8,795 nucleotides of DNA from RUG11247 sp050945995 (GCA_050945995.1 JBMNUA010000097.1:1-8795), one strand, 5' to 3'. Positions 1 to 7,850 are shown, counted from the stretch's first letter. Translations and numbers: made by a program. The notes: generated by a model from the sequence alone, not told the origin.

Positions 1-1295
1 ACCATCAGCGCGCGGCGGAAGCGCACGTCGGTGGCGACTTCCTGCCATGCGCGGCTGGTGTCGTCGTCCTTTATGTTGCCCTGCGTATCCAGACCGAAGT
101 TTACGTTGATGGAGAGCAGGCAGGAGTTGTTGTGCTGGGGCGTCACATACGCGGTGATGTGCGCGTCCTGCTCATTTTCCTTGTAGAGGGAGATGTTGTC
201 GATGGTCGCTGATTCGCGCCCAAAGTCCGCCTCGCCCGTCATGTACTTGAGCTGCACCATCTCCATGTTCTCAACAAGCGTGGAGGTGAGAAAATCGATA
301 TAGGGCAGCTGATTCCCTGCGGGGTCTACCTTATGGTAATAGGGGTTTCTCTCGAACGTCATGATGCCCCCGTCCGCGCTTTTGAGGATCCACGCGTACA
401 GACCGGGGATGTTCTGCGTCTCGCCCGCGTCCGCGAAGAAAACGCTGGTGAGCACATCGTTGGGATCTGTGCATTCCCAGTTCGTGCAATCCGCCTGGTT
501 GAATACGTTCACCCAGATGCCCTCTTCCTGCGGATCGTCATAACCCATGACCTTTGCATACGGCTCCATGAATGCCCAGTAGCTCTCCTCAGAGCCGTGG
601 TACTCGACCGCGTAGTCCTTATGGAAGCGCTTGAGGAAGTGCGCGGGCTTGAGGATGTCGGTGTATCCCTTCCAACCGGCGATGGAGAAATGCACCGCCA
701 GACCGCCGTAGGGATCCTCGGAGATGAGCTTGAATGTCCAATCGTCGATGACCTCCATGCGAAGCGGCTCACCCGTGGACACGCCGCCGGAGCGCAGGTG
801 CGCGCCGACGACCGGCGTCAATTCCTCATTGAGCACAAAATCTTGAAACCCGAACAGATAGTCCTCCATGGTCACCGGCACGCCGTCGGACCATTTAAGC
901 CCCTTGCGCAAAGTGAAGGTGAACTCCGTGAAGCTGTCGTTGACCTCGTAGCCCTCGACAATATTCGGGGTAATCTCGTCGCTGTTGGCAGAGCGCATGG
1001 TCAAAAGCGCCTCGTTGCACATGACAAAGCCGTCCGCGTCCCAGTTGACGACCTGGGTCACAAGGCGCAGCGTGCCGCCGTAGTTGCCGATCTCAAAATC
1101 AAGGTATTCGTCAAGGATTTCGTCGGAGAACTTCGGATTGTCGGGCAGCCGTTCCTCTACAGGCGGCAGTTCGCCCGCTTCCACGCGCGCTTCGAGCATG
1201 GGCGCTTGCCCGTATGCCGCGGGTTCGGCGAGCGCGGGCAGCGAGATCATGCTCAGGGAAAGCATAAGACACAACAGAACCGAGAGCTTCTTCAT
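1..1295 (-). CDS. Extracellular solute-binding protein, family 5 (oligopeptide-type ABC importer), N-terminal part
   Basis: This is the substrate-capturing subunit of a peptide/nickel-type ABC importer, acting outside the membrane; only residues 1-431 are present because the gene leaves the window at its left edge. The start is the ATG at 1295, with AGGAGG eight bases upstream. Residues 1-23 form a Sec signal peptide (KK, a hydrophobic stretch, then ALA before E24). The family 5 signatures are clear: YGGTLR near 72-77, FTLRKGLKWSDGVP near 127-140, NPYYHKVDPAGNQLPYID near 317-334 and VRFRRAL at 424-430. The ligand cannot be read from sequence; peptides are the usual cargo, but sugars and other solutes are known in this family. 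No lipobox cysteine follows the signal peptide, which is odd for a Gram-positive binding protein. Transcribed divergently from clpB; permease and ATPase genes would be expected off the left edge. Confidence 0.93.
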   Translation of the reverse strand, partial: MKKLSVLLCLMLSLSMISLPALAEPAAYGQAPMLEARVEAGELPPVEERLPDNPKFSDEILDEYLDFEIGNYGGTLRLVTQVVNWDADGFVMCNEALLTMRSANSDEITPNIVEGYEVNDSFTEFTFTLRKGLKWSDGVPVTMEDYLFGFQDFVLNEELTPVVGAHLRSGGVSTGEPLRMEVIDDWTFKLISEDPYGGLAVHFSIAGWKGYTDILKPAHFLKRFHKDYAVEYHGSEESYWAFMEPYAKVMGYDDPQEEGIWVNVFNQADCTNWECTDPNDVLTSVFFADAGETQNIPGLYAWILKSADGGIMTFERNPYYHKVDPAGNQLPYIDFLTSTLVENMEMVQLKYMTGEADFGRESATIDNISLYKENEQDAHITAYVTPQHNNSCLLSINVNFGLDTQGNIKDDDTSRAWQEVATDVRFRRALM

Positions 1296-1333
1296 CTTTC
1301 CTACCTCCTACTGTCTTTGCCGTGCATGTCTGC

Positions 1334-1350
1334 GCCGGATCACATCCGGC
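1334..1350 (-). other. Hairpin in the 5' leader of the solute-binding protein gene
   Basis: A perfect 7-bp inverted repeat (GCCGGAT, loop of three, ATCCGGC) lies about 40 bases upstream of the ATG and just inside the predicted transcript. It has no U-tract and leaves the ribosome binding site free. It may protect the 5' end of a heavily expressed mRNA; that role is inference. Confidence 0.5.
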
Positions 1351-1363
1351 TCAGGTTAAAAAC

Positions 1364-1392
1364 AGGATAACAATTGGTCGATATATTGTCAA
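1364..1392 (-). promoter_or_regulatory. SigA-type promoter of the solute-binding protein gene
   Basis: Read on the minus strand: TTGACA (1387-1392, full consensus -35), a 17-base spacer, then TATCCT (1364-1369), preceded by TGT, which makes an extended -10. It predicts a start near 1357 and a leader of about 60 bases. Confidence 0.7.
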
Positions 1393-1403
1393 TGTAGTAA
1401 TAT

Positions 1404-1417
1404 CTGTATTAATGCAG
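1404..1417. promoter_or_regulatory. Imperfect palindrome upstream of the -35, possible operator
   Basis: CTGTATTAATGCAG is a 14-bp palindrome with one mismatched pair, lying 11 bases upstream of the -35 of the solute-binding protein promoter, inside an AT-rich block that stands out from the GC-rich surroundings. The position suits an activator or repressor, but no regulator is encoded nearby and AT-rich DNA gives such symmetry by chance. Confidence 0.25.
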
Positions 1418-1462
1418 TATATTAACATGATTAAGAATTTGATTTGATCAACGAAAGTTTCG

Positions 1463-1510
1463 CCGCGCTTCCGGGAAATGACGGGCGCGCGGTCTTTCTA
1501 TTGTTTTTTG
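1463..1510 (+). terminator. Terminator-like hairpin on the plus strand between divergent genes
   Basis: CCGCGC (1463-1468) pairs with GCGCGG (1487-1492), with a possible inner CCG/CGG pairing, followed by a T-rich tail ending in six T's (1504-1509). It precedes the clpB promoter, so it does not end clpB, and no plus-strand gene lies upstream in the window. It could stop antisense transcription entering from the left or end a short RNA. Confidence 0.4.
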
Positions 1511-1538
1511 AATTTCGCGCTCTTTTCTCGTTTCTCCC

Positions 1539-1567
1539 TTGACATCCGAACCCCGCGCCGCTATAAT
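1539..1567 (+). promoter_or_regulatory. Consensus SigA promoter of clpB
   Basis: TTGACA at 1539-1544 and TATAAT at 1562-1567 both match consensus fully, with an ideal 17-base spacer. Transcription should start near 1574, giving a leader of about 30 bases. Such a strong promoter fits a gene held down by a repressor, as the adjoining CtsR site suggests. Confidence 0.92.
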
Positions 1568-1584
1568 GGTCAAAGAAGGTCAAA
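1568..1584 (+). promoter_or_regulatory. CtsR operator of clpB
   Basis: Tandem heptads GGTCAAA (1568-1574) and GGTCAAA (1578-1584), separated by GAA, match the known CtsR consensus RGTCAAA-NAN-RGTCAAA without a mismatch. The site begins directly after the -10 and covers the predicted start of transcription, so bound CtsR would block RNA polymerase. CtsR releases DNA on heat or when tagged by McsB, which would induce clpB. The ctsR gene itself is not in the window. No CIRCE element (HrcA site) is seen. Confidence 0.92.
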
Positions 1585-1604
1585 AGACGTTCAGGAGGGA
1601 TTGT

Positions 1605-4235
<2,631 letters not shown>

Positions 4236-4240
4236 TATAC

Positions 4241-4271
4241 CGCGGTCGCCGGTTTTCAGCCGGCGACCGCG
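4241..4271 (+). terminator. Long hairpin after clpB
   Basis: A perfect 12-bp inverted repeat, CGCGGTCGCCGG (4241-4252) and CCGGCGACCGCG (4260-4271), with a 7-base loop begins six bases after the clpB stop. No T-tract follows, so it is not a textbook intrinsic terminator; it may act with Rho or protect the 3' end of the mRNA. Confidence 0.55.
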
Positions 4272-4325
4272 CCCGATCCCCATGTGATGTATAAAAACCC
4301 AATTGCGCCGTATATGTAAAGATAT

Positions 4326-4340
4326 TTAACAAGTTGTTAA
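4326..4340. promoter_or_regulatory. Perfect palindrome upstream of the cbiC-like promoter, possible operator
   Basis: TTAACAAGTTGTTAA has two perfect 7-bp arms around a central G, 16 bases upstream of the -35. A weaker symmetric element, TAAC to GTTA at 4365-4381 with 7 of 8 pairs matching, sits between the -35 and -10; the two centres are 40 bases apart. This looks like a regulator binding region, but the regulator is unknown. Confidence 0.4.
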
Positions 4341-4356
4341 TAAGCAGTAAACTGGC

Positions 4357-4385
4357 TTGATTCTTAACATTTAAAACGTTATATT
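4357..4385 (+). promoter_or_regulatory. SigA-type promoter of the cbiC-like gene
   Basis: TTGATT (4357-4362), 17 bases, TATATT (4380-4385). It predicts a start near 4392 and a leader of about 40 bases. No cobalamin riboswitch (no B12 box) is seen in the short leader. Confidence 0.6.
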
Positions 4386-4434
4386 GTTTATGAATAGTTT
4401 ATGAGGCGTTTGCGCCGGGAACGGAGTGTTCGTT

Positions 4435-5043
4435 TTGATCAGGAGTCCCAGAACCGACGGCAGCCGTCATGCAATCGGCATACCGTATCTAAATCAGGAA
4501 ATGTCCAATATCTTGGCAGCGGTTGAGAGTGAAACGGGTGATGCCGCGCTTTCGCAGAGCATCTTTTTTAGCCCGACCGCGCTCACCCATGTAAAAAGGC
4601 TGATCGATATGGGCGGTTCGATTATCACCGATACCACCATCGTCATGAACGAGATCGACGCAAGCCTGCTCGGCAACAAGGGGGCGCGCGTGCTCTGCTT
4701 CATCGACGATCCGCGCGTGATTTCCGTCGCGGAGCAGCGCAGGGTGACCCGCGCTGAAATCGCCGTGGACTACGGTTTGGCTGTGACCGGACCGAAACTC
4801 ATGGTGATCGGCTCTGCGCCCGCGGCAATCCAGCGCATCCTCATTCGCCGCCAGCACGAGCCGATGAGCGATGTGTGCGTGCTCGCCGCGCCCACCGGCT
4901 TTGCAAGCGCGGTGCAGCTCAAAGAGCGGCTGCTCGACAGCGACATGGCGACCATCATCGCCCGCGGGAAAAAGGGCGGCACCGCCGCGACCGCGTGCAT
5001 CGTCAACGCGATCCTTCGGGAGATCGCCAAGGGCGCTCGCTGA
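4435..5043 (+). CDS. Precorrin-8X methylmutase family protein (CbiC/CobH-like) lacking the catalytic histidine
   Basis: CbiC/CobH move a methyl group from C-11 to C-12 in cobalt-precorrin-8 or precorrin-8X to give cobyrinate or hydrogenobyrinate during B12 synthesis. Family motifs in this 202-residue protein: FSPTAL (45-50), DTT (66-68), DPRV (92-95), TRAEIAVD (105-112), VIGSAPAAI (124-132, usually IGNAPTAL), PTGFASAVQLKE (153-164) and KKGGTAATACIVNAIL (179-194). From memory of Salmonella CbiC and Pseudomonas CobH, the segment before FS aligns without gaps, and the active-site His (CobH His43) falls on Ser32. The N-terminal part before this point is also about 15 residues short. No other cobalamin genes are nearby. 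It may have a changed or lost activity. Start: TTG at 4435 with GGAG eight bases upstream; GTG at 4426 is in frame but overlaps that site; ATG at 4501 would cut off conserved sequence poorly. Confidence 0.8.
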   Translation: MIRSPRTDGSRHAIGIPYLNQEMSNILAAVESETGDAALSQSIFFSPTALTHVKRLIDMGGSIITDTTIVMNEIDASLLGNKGARVLCFIDDPRVISVAEQRRVTRAEIAVDYGLAVTGPKLMVIGSAPAAIQRILIRRQHEPMSDVCVLAAPTGFASAVQLKERLLDSDMATIIARGKKGGTAATACIVNAILREIAKGAR

Positions 5044-5052
5044 CCCACCAAT

Positions 5053-5080
5053 CGCCGCCTCGATCCTGTATCGGGCGGCG
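5053..5080 (+). terminator. Hairpin after the cbiC-like gene, weak terminator
   Basis: CGCCGCC (5053-5059) pairs with GGCGGCG (5074-5080); after a bulged T, CGAT (5061-5064) pairs with ATCG (5070-5073) around a 5-base loop. Only TTT follows, so termination is likely partial. Confidence 0.45.
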
Positions 5081-5147
5081 TTTGCATGCCCAAATCCCGT
5101 AAAATTTACTTATGATCGCGTGATGCGCACGATATTTCATATTCGCG

Positions 5148-5156
5148 TGATATGAT
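5148..5156 (+). promoter_or_regulatory. Possible extended -10 promoter of the ECF S component unit
   Basis: TGA-TATGAT fits an extended -10 (TGn plus a five-of-six -10), placing the start near 5163, about 33 bases before the start codon. No credible -35 lies at the right distance. The nonamer TCGCGTGAT occurs here (5143-5151) and 27 bases upstream (5116-5124). No known riboswitch is recognised between 5081 and 5183. Confidence 0.4.
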
Positions 5157-5195
5157 GACAGCATCCGATCTCATCGATTATTTGGAGGGATGTCT

Positions 5196-5690
5196 GTGGA
5201 TGCTTCTCGGATTCGCCGCCTCACCTACGGCGGACTGTTAACCGCGCTGATCGCCGCGCTCACCGCCTATGTGAAGATCACGATCCCCGGCGCAGGCGGC
5301 TACTACCACCCCGGCGACGGTGCGATCGCACTCGCCTGTGTGATGCTCGGACCCTACGCCGCCATCCCCGCCGCGCTCGGCTCGGCGCTCGCGGACGCGC
5401 TCAGCGGTTACATGCAATACGCGCCCTATACCTTTGTCGTCAAGGGGCTGATGGGGCTCATCGCGGGCTACGGGCTCGCGCGCGGCAACATCGGGCTGCG
5501 CGCCGTTCTCTCGCTGATTGTCGCGAGCTGCGCGCTCGTGGGCGGTTATTTCGCGGTGGATTTCATGTTCGGCGGCGTGGGCTACGCGCTGGCGGGCATC
5601 CCGTGGAACGCGCTGCAGGCGGCGATTTTTATCTTCTCCGGCATCGTGTTTCTTGTCACCGGCATCGTGCGGCTGATCAACAAGAGATGA
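5196..5690 (+). CDS. ECF transporter S component (substrate-specificity subunit)
   Basis: A small integral membrane protein of 164 residues that binds a vitamin-like solute and joins a shared EcfA-EcfA'-EcfT module for import. It is almost wholly hydrophobic with five to six predicted membrane helices. The segment HPGDGAIALACVMLGP (38-53), GSALADALSGY (62-72) and APYTFVVKGLMGLIAGY (76-92) matches the ECF S-component family that includes riboflavin and hydroxymethylpyrimidine transporters. A17-x3-A21 in helix 1 fits the AxxxA motif used to contact EcfT. Substrate unknown. Start: GTG at 5196 has GGAGGG six bases upstream; the in-frame ATG at 5190 sits one base after that site and is less likely. 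The next gene follows after 16 bases, so they are probably co-transcribed. No EcfA/T genes in the window. Confidence 0.85.
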   Translation: MDASRIRRLTYGGLLTALIAALTAYVKITIPGAGGYYHPGDGAIALACVMLGPYAAIPAALGSALADALSGYMQYAPYTFVVKGLMGLIAGYGLARGNIGLRAVLSLIVASCALVGGYFAVDFMFGGVGYALAGIPWNALQAAIFIFSGIVFLVTGIVRLINKR

Positions 5691-5706
5691 TCAGGGGGGT
5701 GCGCCG

Positions 5707-6630
5707 ATGGGCGTTTCGCTAAATTTTAACTTCCATGGGCAATGCGCGGATGCGCTCGCGCTCTACGCGCATGCGTTCGATGCCGCGCCGGATGTGATCG
5801 TGCGTTATTCGGACGCGAACCCCGCCGATCAGGCGCGCGTGCCCGAAGGACTGCGCGACCGCGTCTACCACGCCGAGATGCGCATCTGCGGGCTGCGCGC
5901 GATGTTTTCCGATTCGCTTCAATCCCGCGCCCCCGATGCGGGGCAGACGCTCGGCGCGCTTTTGACCTTCGACACCCCGGCGGAGGTGCAAAGCGCCTAC
6001 CGCGCGCTGCGGGAGGGCGCGCAGATCGTCCACCCCATGTGCATCACGACCTACAGCGCTTGCATGGCGACGCTCATCGACCGCTTCGGCGTGCGCTGGA
6101 GCTTGATGACCGAAACCCCGCCGGCATATCGCGTCCGGCGCGCGGGTTTTGCGGACGCGGGCGCGGTCGCCGAGGTACTCGCATATACCTGGGGCGAGGC
6201 GTATGCGGGGCTTCTCTCGGAGGAGGCGCTCGCGCGGCAGACGGATGTCGCAAGAAGGCGAAAGGTTGTGGAAGCCAACATCGAACGCCCCGGGCATATC
6301 ACGCTGGTGATGGAAAAGGGCGGCGCGGTCTGCGGCATGGCGGGCATGCGCCCCGCGCGCGAAGGTGTGGTCGAGATCGAGGCGATCTACCTGCGCGCAT
6401 CCGAGTGGGGGCAGGGCGCGGGGCGCTATCTGATGGATCACGCGCGCGCCGCGGCGCGCGAAGCGGGGTACAAGCGCGCGGAGCTGTGGGTGCTTCAGGG
6501 CAACGCCCGCGCCATCCATTTTTACGAAACCTGCGGTTTTGCCCATACCGGGGAGGCGCAGGAGATTGCGCTCATGGCTGCGGACGGCGCGTCCCATGCG
6601 GTCGAATTGCGTTACGCGATGCGGCTGTGA
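5707..6630 (+). CDS. VOC (PhnB-like) domain fused to GNAT N-acetyltransferase
   Basis: A 307-residue two-domain protein. Residues 1-135 resemble the PhnB/glyoxalase-type VOC fold: NFNFHGQCADALALYAHAF at the start, YHAEM (54-58), LLTFDT (85-90) and DRFGVRWSLM (125-134). Residues 141-307 form a GNAT acetyltransferase with beta-strand VVEIEAIYL (221-229), the acetyl-CoA loop WGQGAGR (234-240) and the C-terminal NARAIHFYETCGF (266-278). GNAT enzymes transfer an acyl group from acyl-CoA to an amine; VOC domains bind or transform small molecules, or sequester drugs. The acceptor is unknown; detoxification or resistance is only a guess. The start ATG at 5707 follows AGGGGGGT. It lies 16 bases after the S component gene and 16 bases before the Nudix gene, suggesting one operon. 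The linker at about 135-140 is short, and no stop or frameshift interrupts the joint. Confidence 0.85.
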   Translation: MGVSLNFNFHGQCADALALYAHAFDAAPDVIVRYSDANPADQARVPEGLRDRVYHAEMRICGLRAMFSDSLQSRAPDAGQTLGALLTFDTPAEVQSAYRALREGAQIVHPMCITTYSACMATLIDRFGVRWSLMTETPPAYRVRRAGFADAGAVAEVLAYTWGEAYAGLLSEEALARQTDVARRRKVVEANIERPGHITLVMEKGGAVCGMAGMRPAREGVVEIEAIYLRASEWGQGAGRYLMDHARAAAREAGYKRAELWVLQGNARAIHFYETCGFAHTGEAQEIALMAADGASHAVELRYAMRL

Positions 6631-6646
6631 ATCGAAAGGGGTGCAT

Positions 6647-7126
6647 ATGGCAATCCGATGTTCGGCAAAGGCGATGATCATCCGCGGCGATCAAATCCTA
6701 CTCAACCAATGCCGCTGGCCGAGCGGCAGCATCTACTACGACCTGCCGGGCGGCGGGCAGCAAATGTACGAGCCCATGGAGGACGCCGTGGCGCGCGAGG
6801 TGTACGAGGAGACGGGGTACCGCATCCGCGTCGTGCGCCTTGCCGCAATCGCCGAAAATATCTACGAGGGCAGCGCGGTGCGCGCGCGCGAGCCGGAATA
6901 TTGCCACATCATCTACCATATATTCATCGCGGAGCTGTTGGATCAAACGCCCGCCGCCGTCGCCGAGATGGATTACCAGCAGGAGGCGACCGTCTGGGCG
7001 CCGTTGTCCGAGGTTGCGAACCTGCCGATTGTCCCGCAAGCGCTTCAAAACCGCATCATCGAGGCGATCCATTCGGACGGCGCGCTGTGGCTCGGCACGC
7101 AGACGATCGCGTATTGCGAGATTTAA
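6647..7126 (+). CDS. Nudix hydrolase
   Basis: A 159-residue cytoplasmic enzyme of the Nudix family, which cleaves nucleoside diphosphates linked to another group using Mg2+ or Mn2+. The Nudix box is complete: G36-x5-E42-x7-R50-E51-V-Y-E54-E55-T-G57-Y58. The substrate cannot be assigned; closest in general form are MutT-like NUDIX proteins of unknown target. Start: ATG at 6647, with AAAGGGG five bases upstream. The frame is open to 6539, but an earlier start would overlap the acetyltransferase gene by 90 bases and lacks a ribosome binding site. Last gene of the apparent three-gene unit with the ECF S component and the VOC-GNAT fusion. No terminator separates it from infC: the infC promoter begins two bases after its stop codon. 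Confidence 0.92.
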   Translation: MAIRCSAKAMIIRGDQILLNQCRWPSGSIYYDLPGGGQQMYEPMEDAVAREVYEETGYRIRVVRLAAIAENIYEGSAVRAREPEYCHIIYHIFIAELLDQTPAAVAEMDYQQEATVWAPLSEVANLPIVPQALQNRIIEAIHSDGALWLGTQTIAYCEI

Positions 7127-7127
7127 C

Positions 7128-7156
7128 TTGCACGATCGCCCAATATGTGTTATCAT
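7128..7156 (+). promoter_or_regulatory. Promoter of the infC-rpmI-rplT operon
   Basis: TTGCAC (7128-7133), 17-base spacer, TATCAT (7151-7156) preceded by TGT (7148-7150), an extended -10. It predicts a start near 7163 and a leader of about 140 bases before infC. Confidence 0.8.
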
Positions 7157-7162
7157 AGTATT

Positions 7163-7305
7163 TGAAGCAGAAGCGTCCACTTCTCACCCCGTGGCTCGCG
7201 CCAACGGCGGTTCAGCAACATAAAACATGGGCATGTTTTATTGATGTGGCGCGCTGCGCCGCTCTTTTTTTGATTTCGGGTGAATGAATTGGGAGGTGTG
7301 TCCGC
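7163..7305 (+). promoter_or_regulatory. infC operon leader, L20-leader-type attenuator
   Basis: The leader holds an 8-bp hairpin TAAAACAT/ATGTTTTA with loop GGGC (7221-7240), then an intrinsic terminator (7246-7272), then the infC ribosome binding site. CGCGCCA (7197-7203) can pair with TGGCGCG (7247-7253), which contains most of the terminator's 5' arm, so the two folds exclude each other: an antiterminator candidate. TCACCC (7184-7189) can also pair with GGGTGA (7278-7283) across the terminator. In Bacillus subtilis, L20 binds the leader of the same operon and favours termination; a similar feedback is inferred here from gene order and structure. Confidence 0.72.
7246..7272 (+). terminator. 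Intrinsic terminator (attenuator) in the infC leader
   Basis: GTGGCGC (7246-7252) and GCGCCGC (7256-7262) form a 7-bp stem with one G-T pair and loop GCT, followed by TC and eight T's (7265-7272). It lies upstream of the infC start, so it must be regulated or leaky. Confidence 0.88.
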
Positions 7306-7818
7306 ATTAACGATCTGATGATTAATGAGGAGATCCGCGATCGCGAGGTGCGTTTGGTGGATCAGAATGGCGCTCAGTTGGGCATTATGCCCACAAGACA
7401 AGCGCTCGAACTGGCTGAGGAAAGGCAGCTTGACCTGGTCAAGATTGCCCCGTCCGCGCGTCCGCCTGTCTGTAAGCTGATGGACTACGGCAGGTACAAG
7501 TTCGAGCAGTCAAAGAAAGAACGCGAAATCCGCAAGAATCAGAAGGTCATAACCATCAAGGAAGTGCGCCTATCCGCGACGATCGAAGACCATGATGTCG
7601 ATGTTAAATTCCGCAACGCAGTGAAATTCCTCCAGGAAGGCGACAAGATCAAGGTCTCCATCCGCTTCCGCGGCAGGCAGATCGCCCATTCCGAAATCGG
7701 TCTGAAGGTGATGCAGGAATTCGCCGAGAAGATCAAGGAGTACGGCATTGTCGAGCGCCGCCCGCTGATCGAGGGGCGCAATATGTCGATGATCGTAGCC
7801 CCGCGCGAGGAAAAGTAA
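7306..7818 (+). CDS. infC: Translation initiation factor IF-3, AUU start
   Basis: IF-3 binds the 30S subunit, keeps it apart from 50S and proofreads the initiator tRNA-start codon pairing. The 170-residue product has the N-domain (INEEIRDREVRLVDQNG onward), the family signature KLMDYGRYKFEQSK (57-70), a basic linker, and the C-domain with FRGRQIAHSEIG and the end IVAPREEK. Start: the ATT at 7306 (ATT AAC GAT CTG ATG), because GGGAGG at 7291-7296 lies nine bases before it; the first ATG, at 7318, is 21 bases away, too far. AUU is the known rare start of infC in Bacillus and Escherichia coli, allowing IF-3 to repress its own translation. First gene of infC-rpmI-rplT; rpmI follows after 32 bases. 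Confidence 0.96.
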   Translation: MNDLMINEEIRDREVRLVDQNGAQLGIMPTRQALELAEERQLDLVKIAPSARPPVCKLMDYGRYKFEQSKKEREIRKNQKVITIKEVRLSATIEDHDVDVKFRNAVKFLQEGDKIKVSIRFRGRQIAHSEIGLKVMQEFAEKIKEYGIVERRPLIEGRNMSMIVAPREEK

Positions 7819-7850
7819 AGGCCGCGCAATCGCGAAAGGAGGAACCCCAA

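Noticed and set aside
333..1370. Plus-strand open frame of 345 codons.
   Set aside because: It is antisense to the clearly recognisable solute-binding protein gene; the translation shows no family, and the frame is open because of the GC-rich codon use of the real gene.
1539..1604. Extension of the ClpB frame by 22 codons upstream, starting with a TTG.
   Set aside because: That stretch is the -35/-10 promoter and CtsR operator; the ATG at 1605 has a well-placed AGGAGG and gives the normal ClpB N-terminus.
4272..5195. Cobalamin riboswitch upstream of the cbiC-like gene or the ECF S component.
   Set aside because: No B12-box-like sequence and not enough room in either leader (about 40 and 33 bases from the predicted starts).
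5719..6681. Long open frames on both strands overlapping the VOC-GNAT gene (minus 5719-6681 and plus 5742-6677).
   Set aside because: Products are Arg/Ala/Gly-rich without domains; the frame at 5707-6630 carries two complete recognised domains.
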